Positions 34,026-44,130 of a DNA stretch of 64,000 nt are shown in pieces. The translations under genes were made by a program, and so were the position numbers. Position 1 is the first letter of the stretch; every line of letters starts with the position of its first letter. The stretch comes from Flectobacillus major DSM 103 (GTDB lineage: Bacteria; Bacteroidota; Bacteroidia; Cytophagales; Spirosomataceae), in contig NZ_KE386491.1 in the NCBI RefSeq assembly GCF_000427405.1, forward strand, positions 2,215,001 to 2,279,000, in the 5' to 3' direction. The notes under the pieces are model-generated. The model was not told the DNA's origin. It did not search any database and was given only the letters and a program-made list of their open reading frames with translations.

Positions 34026-35426
34026 TTACTTATCCCACCACAACCTGTCGATTAATTTGGCCGTTTGTTGTGCCTGAGGGTTGGCAATCATTTCTACCTC
34101 TGGATACAAGAATCGTCTTGGTATTTCGCTCAACAAAGCATTTGGCACTTTTTGTAACACAGGGAAACCCGTTCTTCTCCAGTCAGAGAAGTTTTCGATA
34201 GATAGAAAATTGGCTGTATTTTTCTCTTCCATAATACGTTGTAAAGCATTGCTAGACGTTAGCGTACCTCTAGCAGCCAAATAGGTATTGAGCCCTGCAG
34301 TAGCCACGCCCAATTTTTGCATGTGCGATTTTACAGCATCTTGGTAAATAGGCTGAGCCGCCGCAACACCCGATTTTATTAAAGTAGCCTCCGCTTTCAA
34401 GAAAAGAGCTTCCGAATAGTTGATAATATAATTAAAAGCCGATGCACCCGCATAAAAATCACTCGGAATAGAATAGGATTCGAGGCTACCAATGTCGTTT
34501 GTACCAATAATACGTCCATTATAAATACCCAATGTAGGGTCGGGGCTAGCGGCAGCTTTTACCATCAAAGACAAACGTGGGTCGTTGCGTTGTTTGAGGC
34601 TTTCTACTGTGTACGACGACAGCACTAAAGTAGAACCAGGCAAGAAAGTTTGATTCCAAGGGTTTTCGTTGCTGGCAGCACCAGAATAATTCATTTTCAT
34701 ATCATCGTCATTCGACTCCATCCCTTTTTGTAAGGCCGTCAGAGCAAGGTCGGCTTGTGTGGCGGCGGTATAATTAGGAGCTTTTGACAAGTGCATATAA
34801 TACCTTGCTTTAAGCGTATAGGCCAGTTTCCTCCATTTGTTCATATCGCCATGATAAAAGTAATCATCGCCACTAGGAAAACGAGTATGTTGTTTAGCAA
34901 TATCGCTAATACCGTTGTCTAGCAATGTTTGAATACTTTTATAAATATCTTCCTGTTTGTCGTAGCTTGGAGTTAGCTTGTTAGTACCTTGCAAAGCCTG
35001 CGAATAAGGAATATCGCCCCAAAGGTCTGTTCCGATTCCTAAGCAATAAGCCGTTAAAATTTTTGAAATAGCTGCATAATTGCTATTACCATTTTTTTCG
35101 GCTTTTTCATTGAGAATTTTTAGGTTATTGATACAAGTTACGTACAAATTACTCCATTCGCCATTCATTTGTGAGTTGACCAAAAAGTAAGTTCCATCGT
35201 TGGGCAACGTTTGGTTCAAAGCCACTGCTTGGGTATAATGCAACGACAAAATTGCGGCATACCCCCCGTGTACCGAATGCGAAATAGCTACTTCGACAGG
35301 AGCTAAAATCAATGATTCTTGTACATCTGTAGGGTTATTGGGGTTCTGGTTTACATCTATAAACTGCTCGCAACCAGTGCTAGCTAGCAAAATCAATGTA
35401 CTTATATAGAGAATAATCTTTTTCAT
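34026..35426 (-). CDS. SusD/RagB-like nutrient-binding outer-membrane lipoprotein
   Basis: A 466-aa surface lipoprotein with lipobox LLASTGC and the SusD-like_2 style start FIDVNQNPNNPTDV. TPR-like helices follow (LTAYCLGIGTDLWGDIPYSQAL, KWRKLAYTLKARYYMHLSKA), and the usual ending IPRRFLYPEVEMIAN is present. It forms the lid of the SusC channel encoded 55 nt upstream. No glycoside hydrolase, peptidase, sulfatase or regulator is adjacent, so the ligand cannot be inferred. The SusD-like_2 branch is not restricted to glycans. Confidence 0.9.
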   Translation of the reverse strand: MKKIILYISTLILLASTGCEQFIDVNQNPNNPTDVQESLILAPVEVAISHSVHGGYAAILSLHYTQAVALNQTLPNDGTYFLVNSQMNGEWSNLYVTCINNLKILNEKAEKNGNSNYAAISKILTAYCLGIGTDLWGDIPYSQALQGTNKLTPSYDKQEDIYKSIQTLLDNGISDIAKQHTRFPSGDDYFYHGDMNKWRKLAYTLKARYYMHLSKAPNYTAATQADLALTALQKGMESNDDDMKMNYSGAASNENPWNQTFLPGSTLVLSSYTVESLKQRNDPRLSLMVKAAASPDPTLGIYNGRIIGTNDIGSLESYSIPSDFYAGASAFNYIINYSEALFLKAEATLIKSGVAAAQPIYQDAVKSHMQKLGVATAGLNTYLAARGTLTSSNALQRIMEEKNTANFLSIENFSDWRRTGFPVLQKVPNALLSEIPRRFLYPEVEMIANPQAQQTAKLIDRLWWDK

Positions 35427-35480
35427 TATTAAGTCAAATTAAAGTTTAAGAACAAAACGACTCCAACCTTGGCTATAAAA

Positions 35481-38400
35481 CTATAGCGTAAACTTCAACG
35501 TAAAATTGATAGAACGTGAAGTAGGTGCCGAAAACGAATAAATACCCTGCGAGCCATTAGAAGACCCAAATGAACTTACTTCGGGGTCTGCTCCTGTAAA
35601 ATGAGGGCTATAAATCCATAGATTTCTGCCACTTACAATAATAGAGGCCGTTTTGAATGGGGTCTTTTTCAACAATTTTGGATGAACATCATAATTTACG
35701 CTTACACTACGCAATTTGATGTACGTTCCATCTTGAATAATACTTTCGAGCATTCCACCAAAATTTTGGTAGTACGTTTGCATATCGGCAGGTACAGTAT
35801 TAGGCTTATTATCGACAATACTAATGCCTTTTAGGACACGTGGGGCACGGTCTTCACTGGCTTTGGTAGTACCATAAAATGCTCCGTAGCCATCTACGTT
35901 GTTTTCGATATCACCCCCTTTTTTCATATCGAAAAAGAAACTCAAGCCAAACTGCTTATAACGTAGGGTGTTGTTCATACCAGCCAACCAATCTGGCGAA
36001 ATATTTCCAACAATACCGTCTTGTTCGTCACGAATCGGCAAGCCATTGGCATCAATCAAAAGTTCGCCATTTTCTGTTCTTTTAAACCTTGCTCCGTATT
36101 TTACACCATACGATTCGCCCACAATAATTTGTGAGAAGCCATTACCTAGCTGCTTGGTGTCGCCATAAAGTGACAATACTTTGTTGCGAATACGAGTAAA
36201 GTTGAAGGCTATATCCCATTTGAGTTTATCGGTTTTTATAGGAGTCAAATTCAACAATACTTCAATCCCTTTATTTTCTAAGCTAGCACTATTGACAGTT
36301 GTACCTGTATAGCCCGTTGATGGTGCAATAGCCACCCCAGGAATAATCCCATCGGTAGTTTTACGATTGAAATACGATGCCTCTAAGCCAATTCTATTTT
36401 GGAATAATTTTGTTTCTAAGCCGATTTCATATTCATTGAGGGTTTCGTTTTTGAGGTTAGAGTTACCCAATGTCGAGCTTAACAAAAATCCTGTTTGCCC
36501 CTGAAATGGAAAGGTTATATTGCCAATAGAAGCCGAATTATAAGGCGTAGTAAGCGAATATGGGCCTACGCCATCGTTACCAACAGTTGCATACGAAAGA
36601 CGAAGTTTACCAAAACTAATAACACTGCTCAATGAACTAGGCAATAGCTCTGAGAAAATAAAACTTGTTGCAATAGAACTATATGGATAAAAGCTTTTCT
36701 CTTTGCTCAGTACCGAACTACCGTCGTATCGGCCTGTAAGCGATAACGCCAAGAAATGCTTGTATTCGATATTGGCCTGTGCATAAAAACCAACTTTTCG
36801 TTGTAAATAATTAGTTTCGGATGCTGTGATAGTGGAAGCCGAACCAATGTTATCAAAACCATTGATGTTTAAGCCTGTACCTCGCATATAATGGTATTGG
36901 CTATAAATAGACGTTACGTTATTTCCCAATAATCCGTTTATCTCAAAATCGCCAAAGGTTTTGTTGGCACTAATAATCAAGTCATGGTTAAAACGGCGGA
37001 AAGTAGTATTTTGCTCAATGATACGTCCTAAAGTAGCCAAAGTCGAGCTTGGTGCTTCTTTGTATTTATCTTGTTGGCCATAAATATCAGCCCCTAATCT
37101 TTCGGTTACTGTAAGCCAACTTGTTGGCGTATAAGCAAACGTCATGATAGGAATAAATCTGTTTACAGTGGATTTATTATAAACGTTGTCTAATACCCAA
37201 AAAGGGTTGTTTCGAGAATAACGAAATACTCTTTGTGTTCCGTCTGGATTCAAATAAGGGAAAGGATTCCAAGACACAGGCCCCGCCAAAACTGTCCAAA
37301 TAGGGTTTTCTAAAGCATATCCTTCGGGCATTCTATCGTTAGAGGTATTGCTGTAGTTAAACTGAAAAGTACTTGTCAAGTCTTTGGTTATTTTGTTGGT
37401 ATATTTAGTAAATACCGCATGACGACCAAACGAGGTATTCGGTACGCTTCCTTCTTGATTGAAGTTTGAATAAGATATATAATAGTTGGAAGTACTACTA
37501 CCGCCACTAATACCTACTGTGTAGTTTTTGGTAATACCTGTTTTGAAAAACAACTTTTGCAAATCATATCTTTTGGCAGGCACTCCGTTTATTTTGAGGG
37601 TATCCATAAGTGGCCCCCACGAAAGGCTGGTTTTGTTGGCCTCTCCGTCAAAATACTGCCCTCTTGACCCCTGAGCATATTTGGTTTGGGTTTGGGGTAA
37701 CAAAGGATTTTCAAACGAATAATCAGCACTAAATGATACTGTAGGCTTTTTTTCGCCCGAACCATTCTTGGTTGTAATCATCAATACACCTCTTGCACCA
37801 GCCGAACCATACAAAGAAGTAGCGGCGGCTCCTTTCAATACGTTGACACTTTCAATAATAGAAGGGTCTATATCAACCAAACGGTTGCTGCCAGGACCAG
37901 AGTTGAGGTTTCCAGTTTCATCGTTGTTGATGGGTACGCCATCTACCACTACCAAAGCCTGGTTGTCGCCAAATACAGAGGTTGCACCACGAATTACAAT
38001 CCTTGAAGAGCTACCCGGTGCACCCGACGAACTGGTAATTTGTACACCCGACACTTTGCCCGCTAGCCCATTAACGATATTGGGTTCTTTGGCCTTTATC
38101 AACTCATCGCCTTTTACATCCTGCGAACTGTAGGTTAGGGTGCGTTTGTCACGCTTTACCCCTAGGGCTGTAACTACTACTTCGCTGAGGGTTTCTGTGT
38201 CTTGCTGAAGTTGTACTGCAATAGCATCATTTGAGCCCTCAAATGCTACCTCCGTTGCTTTGAATCCAACATATCTGAATACCAATATTCCTTTTGACGC
38301 TGAGGCAAGTTCAAAAGCTCCACCTTGCGAAGTTACAGTACCTTTGGATGTACCTTTTATTACTACTGAAACGCCTTGCAGTGGTACGCCGTCACTGTCT

Positions 38401-38501
38401 GTTACTTTTCCTTTTAAGGTAATTTTTTGTGCATACGATGTCATACACAAAAACAAAAAACCCCATAGTAATGTAAGTTTTTTTGATACTTGTTTTTTCA
38501 T
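35481..38501 (-). CDS. SusC/RagA-family TonB-linked outer-membrane transporter
   Basis: A 1006-aa TonB-dependent receptor. A signal peptide (about 1-24) precedes a carboxypeptidase-D-like beta-sandwich (ITLKGKVTDSDGVPLQGVSV, about 27-110). The plug begins at LSEVVVTALGVKRDKR, with the SusC plug motif DGVPINND and SVNVLKGAAATSLYG, followed by the 22-strand barrel ending in INFTLKFTL. It imports a SusD-captured ligand using TonB/ExbBD energy. The paired SusD follows on the same strand. No anti-sigma/ECF pair or hybrid two-component regulator is next to it. Confidence 0.93.
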   Translation of the reverse strand: MKKQVSKKLTLLWGFLFLCMTSYAQKITLKGKVTDSDGVPLQGVSVVIKGTSKGTVTSQGGAFELASASKGILVFRYVGFKATEVAFEGSNDAIAVQLQQDTETLSEVVVTALGVKRDKRTLTYSSQDVKGDELIKAKEPNIVNGLAGKVSGVQITSSSGAPGSSSRIVIRGATSVFGDNQALVVVDGVPINNDETGNLNSGPGSNRLVDIDPSIIESVNVLKGAAATSLYGSAGARGVLMITTKNGSGEKKPTVSFSADYSFENPLLPQTQTKYAQGSRGQYFDGEANKTSLSWGPLMDTLKINGVPAKRYDLQKLFFKTGITKNYTVGISGGSSTSNYYISYSNFNQEGSVPNTSFGRHAVFTKYTNKITKDLTSTFQFNYSNTSNDRMPEGYALENPIWTVLAGPVSWNPFPYLNPDGTQRVFRYSRNNPFWVLDNVYNKSTVNRFIPIMTFAYTPTSWLTVTERLGADIYGQQDKYKEAPSSTLATLGRIIEQNTTFRRFNHDLIISANKTFGDFEINGLLGNNVTSIYSQYHYMRGTGLNINGFDNIGSASTITASETNYLQRKVGFYAQANIEYKHFLALSLTGRYDGSSVLSKEKSFYPYSSIATSFIFSELLPSSLSSVISFGKLRLSYATVGNDGVGPYSLTTPYNSASIGNITFPFQGQTGFLLSSTLGNSNLKNETLNEYEIGLETKLFQNRIGLEASYFNRKTTDGIIPGVAIAPSTGYTGTTVNSASLENKGIEVLLNLTPIKTDKLKWDIAFNFTRIRNKVLSLYGDTKQLGNGFSQIIVGESYGVKYGARFKRTENGELLIDANGLPIRDEQDGIVGNISPDWLAGMNNTLRYKQFGLSFFFDMKKGGDIENNVDGYGAFYGTTKASEDRAPRVLKGISIVDNKPNTVPADMQTYYQNFGGMLESIIQDGTYIKLRSVSVNYDVHPKLLKKTPFKTASIIVSGRNLWIYSPHFTGADPEVSSFGSSNGSQGIYSFSAPTSRSINFTLKFTL

Positions 38502-39012
38502 AATGTCAATTTTAGGTAAAATGATGGGGACACTTATTTAATAAATCATTAAAGATTGCTTAACAAAAATACCGAGATGCCGAGCAAAAGGCTTGATGAT
38601 AATTGTCCAACACTGAACCATTATTACCCAATATAATATTTTGGGTATCGCTATAACGATTTGGCCATTCAAAAGTATCACTTCTATGATATTGGGGCTT
38701 TATATTGCTTTTTTAGATAATATTCCTGCCAAAACATGAGAAAGAAGCTAATATTTATTTGTAGATTACAATCAAATATCCTGCTTGATAATCTATCCAA
38801 AAGCCTACGTAATGTTTTCTTATAAGTAGAGTAGCTCAAAAAATAGCTATTCAACATACTATTGCTTGCTGTAGCCACCAAGATGGCTATGCCTAAAAAT
38901 AGCCACCCCCTACACAACATATTCATAATCATACAATTGTATAGCTTCGCACATTTTTATTATATAAGCTTATGGTTAATTTATTGTTGTCCAAATAATA
39001 GTCCTTTATTTT
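38502..39012. other. 511-nt intergenic region between SusC and the PAS sensor gene
   Basis: This region must hold divergent promoters. On the minus strand TATTTTTG (38564-38571) and TACTTTTG (38670-38677) match the -7 consensus but lack a well-spaced -33 TTTG. An imperfect operator-like repeat TACCCAA-N9-TTGGGTA lies at 38625-38647. A minus-strand frame at 38684-38932 (82 codons) has no recognisable feature and is not called. Confidence 0.4.
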
Positions 39013-40245
39013 ATGCGTCAAAAACGATTAACAAATACCTATTTTTATGTAGCATGCTTGATAATTCTTTTACTTGTTTTTAATCAGGTAGTAGTACAAT
39101 ATTGGCTTTATCAGAAAAATAATGACTCTAAAGTCATTAATCTTTCGGGTAGGCAGCGCATGCTATCTCAGAAAATCAACCTGTTGTTTTATAAAATCTA
39201 TGAAGGCGATACCGCTCAACGACAGTTATTGCTACAAACCTTTTATTCTTTACAAAAAACCCACAAAGGTTTATTACAAAATGATAAGGATTTGTCGTTG
39301 AAGGCACAAACAGACCTAGAAGTAATAAGGCTTCTCCAACAGCTTACACCTTATATCAATTATATTCAAAAGGAATTGATATACCCTTCGCATTTAGATA
39401 AAAAACGCCTCGCTCAAATTTCGAGAAATCAAGACTTATTTTTGTTGAAAATGGAGTGTATCGTCAACAAGCTCGAAAAGCTATCCGACCAAAAACTTTT
39501 TACGATTGTTCTTGCCGAGATTATGCTGGCGATTTTGAGTATTTTGGTAATTGTATTAGAAATTATTTTCTTGGTAAAACCTATTACCCAAGATTTGGAG
39601 AAACAATGGCTCAAAATCCAAGAAGATAGTATTCGCTATAAAGAAACCCGCAATAAGCTCAAAGCTATTTTGAACAGCTCGTCAGACAGTAATATGCTTA
39701 TTAGTAAATCGTACCAACTATTGTCGCTCAATAGTATTGCCAAAAGAAATATTATATCGCTTTGGAATAGTACCCCCAATATTGGCGACGATATATTTAA
39801 GTATATTACAGCAGGAACTAGGGAGGCTTTTACTCAAGATTTGAACAAGGCACTCAATGGCGAGTTTGTCAAAGTAGAACGAGAAGTTCATTATTCCGAT
39901 AATCGTAAAATTTGGTTTGAAGACACTTTTTACCCTGTTTTCGATGATGACAGCCAGCTTGTGGGGGCTTCATTCAATTCTACCGATATTAGCGAAAGGA
40001 AAATGTTTGAAGAAAAAATCCTGTTACAAAATGCCACCTTACGAGCCATTGCTTGGCAACAGTCGCACGAGGTAAGAAGTCCTGTTTCTAATATTATTGG
40101 CTTGTCTAAATTACTCAAAAGTGCCAATATGCTGGTAAAGGGCAGCGAACAAAGTAAATATATTGATTTGATTTTGAGCGAAACCGAGCGGCTCGACCAT
40201 CTGATTCATCAAATTATCTATAAAACCAAGGAGCTTTCATCTTAA
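39013..40245 (+). CDS. Membrane sensor with PilJ/NarX-like input, PAS and HisKA domains but no ATPase domain
   Basis: A 410-aa inner-membrane protein. TM1 spans about 8-30; the periplasmic four-helix sensor carries the NarX/PilJ signature NLSGRQRMLSQKI (about 43-56); TM2 spans about 163-188. A PAS domain follows (about 205-330, ending in ASFNSTDISERKMFEE), then a dimerisation helix with an H-box QQSHEVRSPVSNIIGL (His352). The chain ends about 58 residues after the histidine, so the HATPase_c domain of a histidine kinase is missing entirely. The stop is followed by unrelated intergenic sequence, not a frameshifted ATPase. It may serve as a phosphotransfer or adaptor sensor, or pair with another kinase. 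Confidence 0.8.
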   Translation: MRQKRLTNTYFYVACLIILLLVFNQVVVQYWLYQKNNDSKVINLSGRQRMLSQKINLLFYKIYEGDTAQRQLLLQTFYSLQKTHKGLLQNDKDLSLKAQTDLEVIRLLQQLTPYINYIQKELIYPSHLDKKRLAQISRNQDLFLLKMECIVNKLEKLSDQKLFTIVLAEIMLAILSILVIVLEIIFLVKPITQDLEKQWLKIQEDSIRYKETRNKLKAILNSSSDSNMLISKSYQLLSLNSIAKRNIISLWNSTPNIGDDIFKYITAGTREAFTQDLNKALNGEFVKVEREVHYSDNRKIWFEDTFYPVFDDDSQLVGASFNSTDISERKMFEEKILLQNATLRAIAWQQSHEVRSPVSNIIGLSKLLKSANMLVKGSEQSKYIDLILSETERLDHLIHQIIYKTKELSS

Positions 40246-40327
40246 TGGTTTAGCTTTGGGTAATTTTCCTATTAGCTCATCAATACATTTGTTAGCTAAT
40301 AGGAAAATATGATTTTGTTGAGTAGCC

Positions 40328-41482
40328 TTATTTTCTAAAAATATCTCCTATTCGTTTTTGGGCATAGCCTGGCGATGTGGTCATCCCTTTACCCCCAATA
40401 CCTGTGGCTATAAAAATCTTGTCGTCGATTTCGTATTCAAATACGCCACCATCTTCGGTTTGTGAGTAATACCCTGCCCAATAATTTTGGATACCCCAGT
40501 TGGGTAAATTCAATATTCGCTTGGCTTCTTTCAAAATCAAGTCATTGATAGACATATTGATCCCAAAATCTAAACTTGCAGACTCCAACACACCTGCATA
40601 TTCGTGCGAATCGCCAATAATAATAGAGCCATTGAGGGCTTGTTTAAATAATAAATGAATACCCCATTGATTATAAGGCTTTTGCCATTCGGGTTGCGAA
40701 ATAGTAGTATATGAGCTACACGACTTAAAGCTATCGTAACGACGAATAGACAGCCCAGATAGAATATTACCTTTTAGGGTAACTTCTTTTATTGGATAAG
40801 TCGACATCATATTGAGCTTACTAACTTTCATGCCGCTTTCTTCAAAAACACTTGGATACAATGCCTTGAAATCTCGCCCATTACAGATAGCCACTTTGTC
40901 GCTCCAAAAAGTTGTTCCTTTCGAGGTTTTTACTTCGCAAAGGCCATTTTTTACCCAACAATCTACTACCGTTGTATTATTGACAAAGTCAAGGTGGTAA
41001 TCGCTCTCCAATAATTGTCGAACACGATGTACCATTGTGCGGGGTTCTACCGAAAACTCTTCAGGAAAAAACAAGCCTTGTTTGTAATAGGAGTTATTCA
41101 AGGCAGGTACACGTTCAAAACAGCTTTTTCTATTCAATAGCTCACTTGGGTAATCTCGCATTTTGAATAAGGCACGGGCTTCTTCCAGCAATTTGGCTTC
41201 ATCGTCGTCGGAGGCAAAATAGTACGAACCATTTTGGCGAGCACTAATGTCAAATTTGTCTTGAATACTTTTATATATCTTTAGTGACTTCCTGCCGTAT
41301 TCAAACCACGTATCAAGGGCTTGTCCCGAAGGTACAACTTGCCCAAAGTTACGTACTGTGGCTTCCATAGGTTCTGAATCTTTTTCCAGCATCAGTACCG
41401 ACTTACCCATTTGTAAGGCATGAAAAGCGTGGAATGTTCCTAGATTGCCCGCTCCTACTACTATTAAATCATATTTTTTCAT
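40328..41482 (-). CDS. TIGR03364-type FAD-dependent oxidoreductase, phosphonate-cluster associated
   Basis: A 384-aa DAO-family flavoenzyme. The N-terminal FAD-binding motif is VVGAGNLGTFHAFHA, then the RNFGQVVPSGQ segment, a middle substrate domain, and the C-terminal IFIATGIGGKGMTTSPG. The chain matches the TIGR03364 family, which I recall from phosphonate catabolism gene sets, where relatives (PbfD-like) oxidise amino- or N-methylaminophosphonates. Neighbours (phosphonatase-like HAD at 41758, PhnZ-type oxygenase at 49645) support that role. The substrate is inferred, not determined. It lies 275 nt downstream of the HAD gene on the same strand. Confidence 0.82.
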   Translation of the reverse strand: MKKYDLIVVGAGNLGTFHAFHALQMGKSVLMLEKDSEPMEATVRNFGQVVPSGQALDTWFEYGRKSLKIYKSIQDKFDISARQNGSYYFASDDDEAKLLEEARALFKMRDYPSELLNRKSCFERVPALNNSYYKQGLFFPEEFSVEPRTMVHRVRQLLESDYHLDFVNNTTVVDCWVKNGLCEVKTSKGTTFWSDKVAICNGRDFKALYPSVFEESGMKVSKLNMMSTYPIKEVTLKGNILSGLSIRRYDSFKSCSSYTTISQPEWQKPYNQWGIHLLFKQALNGSIIIGDSHEYAGVLESASLDFGINMSINDLILKEAKRILNLPNWGIQNYWAGYYSQTEDGGVFEYEIDDKIFIATGIGGKGMTTSPGYAQKRIGDIFRK

Positions 41483-41757
41483 GAGCTACGAAATGTGCTA
41501 TTTTATCAAATTGTAATTTTTGTGTGAAAAGTGATTCAAATCAAGGTTATTTATCAAGTTTTGAAGATTGGCAAAGGGGTATCTCTATTATCCATTTCCT
41601 TGAATAATTCTTTTATTTTACTCATTGTAAATATAGGAAATCAAAAACAGCTTTACCCTGATAATCAGACAAATACAATACCATTTGGTTTTATTTTGTA
41701 AAGGTATATAAGCCTAGTTGTGCCAACATCACTTTTAACCTTGCCCAATATGTTGTT

Positions 41758-42507
41758 TTAGAAAGTAACTGAACTAACAACTTTACTTTCAATAGCCTCT
41801 ATCATAGGCTTCAGAGCCAGCACATTAGGTAACAGGCCATCGTTGCGATGAATAGTTAGTTGCTGACGTGTATGAGTACCGTTAGTAACCCCCAACGACA
41901 ACCTACAGCCCGCACGCATACCCGACTTGAGGTCGGAAGGGGTATCGCCAATATTTATGACACGCTTGCTATCTTGTACTCCCAGCTTGTTCATTGCATA
42001 CTGAATCATCAGTGGTTCGGGGCGGCCTCTTTCTACATCGTCGGAGGTTACAGATAGGTCAATAATACCCGCACCGATATTGAGATATTGTTCGTTGAGG
42101 TGCTGAAGCCAGCCCAATTTTTGTAAAATGATATTGGCTACTTTCCGATAGAATCCTGTGGTGAGAGCAATTTTGATTTGTTTACTTCTTAGGTAATCAA
42201 AGATTTCTAGGCAGCCTTCGGTAGGTACAACATCGTGTTCGATATAGTGATTTTCTAAAATTGAGCAAAATTCAATATACGATACATCTACAAAACCTTG
42301 TATATCGGGATGGTTTTCGCCCAATAACTCAGTCCATAACATTTCAAATACTTGTTTTTTGGCATAACCTTGTAATGCCAGCACTCGTTCGGGGGTTACG
42401 CTCAAACCTGTTCTTGCAGCGGCTTGCATAAAACAAACTTCAACTTCATGGCGGTCTTGTACAGTTGTACCAGCCATATCAAAAACAACCAATTCAATTG
42501 GATTCAT
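41758..42507 (-). CDS. Phosphonatase-like HAD hydrolase (TIGR03351-like)
   Basis: A 249-aa HAD-superfamily hydrolase. ATG 42507 is preferred because it starts at MNPIELVVFDMAGTTVQDR, with the DxAGTT nucleophile loop (D10) typical of phosphonoacetaldehyde hydrolases and their relatives. The longer frame to 42573 has no conserved sequence. Other HAD motifs are ALTTGFYRK (motif II), a lysine region with RGRPEPLM and INIGDTPSDLKSGMRAGC (motif IV). It may cleave the C-P bond of phosphonoacetaldehyde or a related aldehyde made by the neighbouring oxidoreductase. Divergent from the DUF5690 permease. Confidence 0.85.
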   Translation of the reverse strand: MNPIELVVFDMAGTTVQDRHEVEVCFMQAAARTGLSVTPERVLALQGYAKKQVFEMLWTELLGENHPDIQGFVDVSYIEFCSILENHYIEHDVVPTEGCLEIFDYLRSKQIKIALTTGFYRKVANIILQKLGWLQHLNEQYLNIGAGIIDLSVTSDDVERGRPEPLMIQYAMNKLGVQDSKRVINIGDTPSDLKSGMRAGCRLSLGVTNGTHTRQQLTIHRNDGLLPNVLALKPMIEAIESKVVSSVTF

Positions 42508-42785
42508 AGAGGTATTGATTAAAGATTTAGTACTAATATTATTGAGCAAGGGTTGTTGGAAGTCCCAGTCCATTGGCCTTTGCTATTGAGCAATCAAAGG
42601 TATAAAGTCTATTTTTAACGGTATGTTAAATATCGATTAACTGTGCGTAACATTCTGAAAAACAAGGTATTTTATTTGTATTCTTGTCTAAATCTTTTTA
42701 TCAAGGCCAACCATCATGGTAGTTCCAGCAGATTTGGCTGTTGTGTTTATTGTTATGATGTGGCTTTTACACAATACCCCAAAAG

Positions 42786-42801
42786 GTGTACTTAGGTACA
42801 C
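42786..42801. promoter_or_regulatory. Operator-like inverted repeat before the DUF5690 gene
   Basis: GTGTACTTAGGTACAC is a perfect 6-bp inverted repeat around TTAG, ending 18 nt before the ATG at 42820. It lies in the 312-nt divergent gap (42508-42819) between the two phosphonate gene arms. The same gap holds a minus-strand TACCTTTG (42595-42602) as a candidate -7 box for the HAD gene. No regulator gene is in the gap. Confidence 0.45.
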
Positions 42802-42819
42802 TGTTTATTACTTAATACA

Positions 42820-44130
42820 ATGGCTCATTCTTTGCGTAATTTTCTCCAAAAACAATCACGATTATTCACAGGCTTATTTTTGGGCTTGTCTGCTTTTAGC
42901 ACCTATTTCTGTATGTATGCTTTCAGAAAGCCTTTTGCCGCGGGCCAATATCAAGATATATTCCTTTGGGGAGTTGACTATAAAATTATCTTGGTGGTAG
43001 CCCAAGTATTGGGCTATGCCACAGCCAAAGGGTTGGGTATCAAAATTGTTGCCGAGGTAAAACCCCAACAACGGATACTATATATAATAGGTATGATTGT
43101 CTATTCCGAAATCAATTTATTGATGTTTGCCCTTGTGCCTGCCCCCGACAACTGGATGTTTATGTACCTCAATGGTCTTGGCTTGGGTATGATTTATGGT
43201 TTGGTATTTAGTTTTTTGGAAGGTCGTCGTATTACCGACTTGTTAGGGGCTGGTTTGGCCGTAAGCTTTATTGTGTCTTCGGGTATTATCAAAAGCATTG
43301 CTCGCTTTGCTATCAACCTAGGAATCAGCGAGTTTTGGATGCCATTTATTGTTGGCTTATGTTTTTTTCCGCTATTGGTATTATCGGTTTGGGCTATGAA
43401 CCAAGTGCCAAAGCCCGACGAACAAGACAAGGCTGAACGTGTAGAACGTGTACCGATGTTTGCCAAACAACGTAAAAAGTTTATGAAAAAATATGGACTA
43501 GGAATGTCTCTTCTAGTAATTATTTACGTATTGATGACTATTTTTAGAGATATTAGAGACAATTTTGGGGTTGAAATTTGGCAAGAACTCGGTATAACCG
43601 ATATTTCTGTTTTTTCTGAAACCGAAGTTATTATTGGCATTGCCATTAGTGGAATGACAGGGGCGGCATATCTTATCAAAAATCATAAAATGGCTCTTTG
43701 GTTTAATCATTTTATGATTTTTTCGGGATGTACCTTGATGCTCTTGGCTACTTTTTCTTATAATAACCATGGCTCAACGGGTTACTGGTGGATGGTACTT
43801 ACGGGCTTGGGCTTGTATATGGTATATGTTCCCTTCAATGGTATGCTTTTTGACCGCCTCCTTGCAGCCTTAAAAGAACGTGGAAATGTGGGTTTTCTGT
43901 TTTATACAGCCGACTTCTGCGGTTATTTGGGCAGTGTAATTGTACTTTTGATTAAAAACTTTGGTAAAAATAACCTTTCTTGGCTGAGCTTGCTCAATGC
44001 TTTTGCTCAACTATTACCTACTCTTTGTATTATTTTAGTGATTTCGTCGTATTTCTATTTCAATCAGATATTCAATCAAAAATCTAATTCGGGCATTAAT
44101 TTATTAGGAACATTAAATAGAGCCCAGTAA
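42820..44130 (+). CDS. DUF5690-family membrane protein, MFS-like permease
   Basis: A 436-aa inner-membrane protein with about 12 hydrophobic helices, from LFLGLSAFSTYFCMYAFRKPFAAG at the start to LCIILVISSYFYFNQI at the end. The AFRKPFAAGQY motif is like that of organophosphate:phosphate antiporters (YMFRKPF), and the family is DUF5690 as I know it. In Bacteroidota it co-occurs with TIGR03364 and TIGR03351 genes, as here. It is the natural candidate for carrying a phosphonate across the inner membrane after SusC/SusD import. The role is inferred from context and from the distant transporter similarity. Confidence 0.8.
   Translation: MAHSLRNFLQKQSRLFTGLFLGLSAFSTYFCMYAFRKPFAAGQYQDIFLWGVDYKIILVVAQVLGYATAKGLGIKIVAEVKPQQRILYIIGMIVYSEINLLMFALVPAPDNWMFMYLNGLGLGMIYGLVFSFLEGRRITDLLGAGLAVSFIVSSGIIKSIARFAINLGISEFWMPFIVGLCFFPLLVLSVWAMNQVPKPDEQDKAERVERVPMFAKQRKKFMKKYGLGMSLLVIIYVLMTIFRDIRDNFGVEIWQELGITDISVFSETEVIIGIAISGMTGAAYLIKNHKMALWFNHFMIFSGCTLMLLATFSYNNHGSTGYWWMVLTGLGLYMVYVPFNGMLFDRLLAALKERGNVGFLFYTADFCGYLGSVIVLLIKNFGKNNLSWLSLLNAFAQLLPTLCIILVISSYFYFNQIFNQKSNSGINLLGTLNRAQ

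Noticed and set aside
38684-38932. Minus-strand 82-codon frame in the SusC upstream region
   Set aside because: No signal, domain or promoter supports it, and its composition is that of AT-rich intergenic DNA.
42716-43000. Plus-strand 94-codon frame overlapping the DUF5690 start
   Set aside because: Its second half is an out-of-frame reading of the permease gene and its first half covers the candidate operator.
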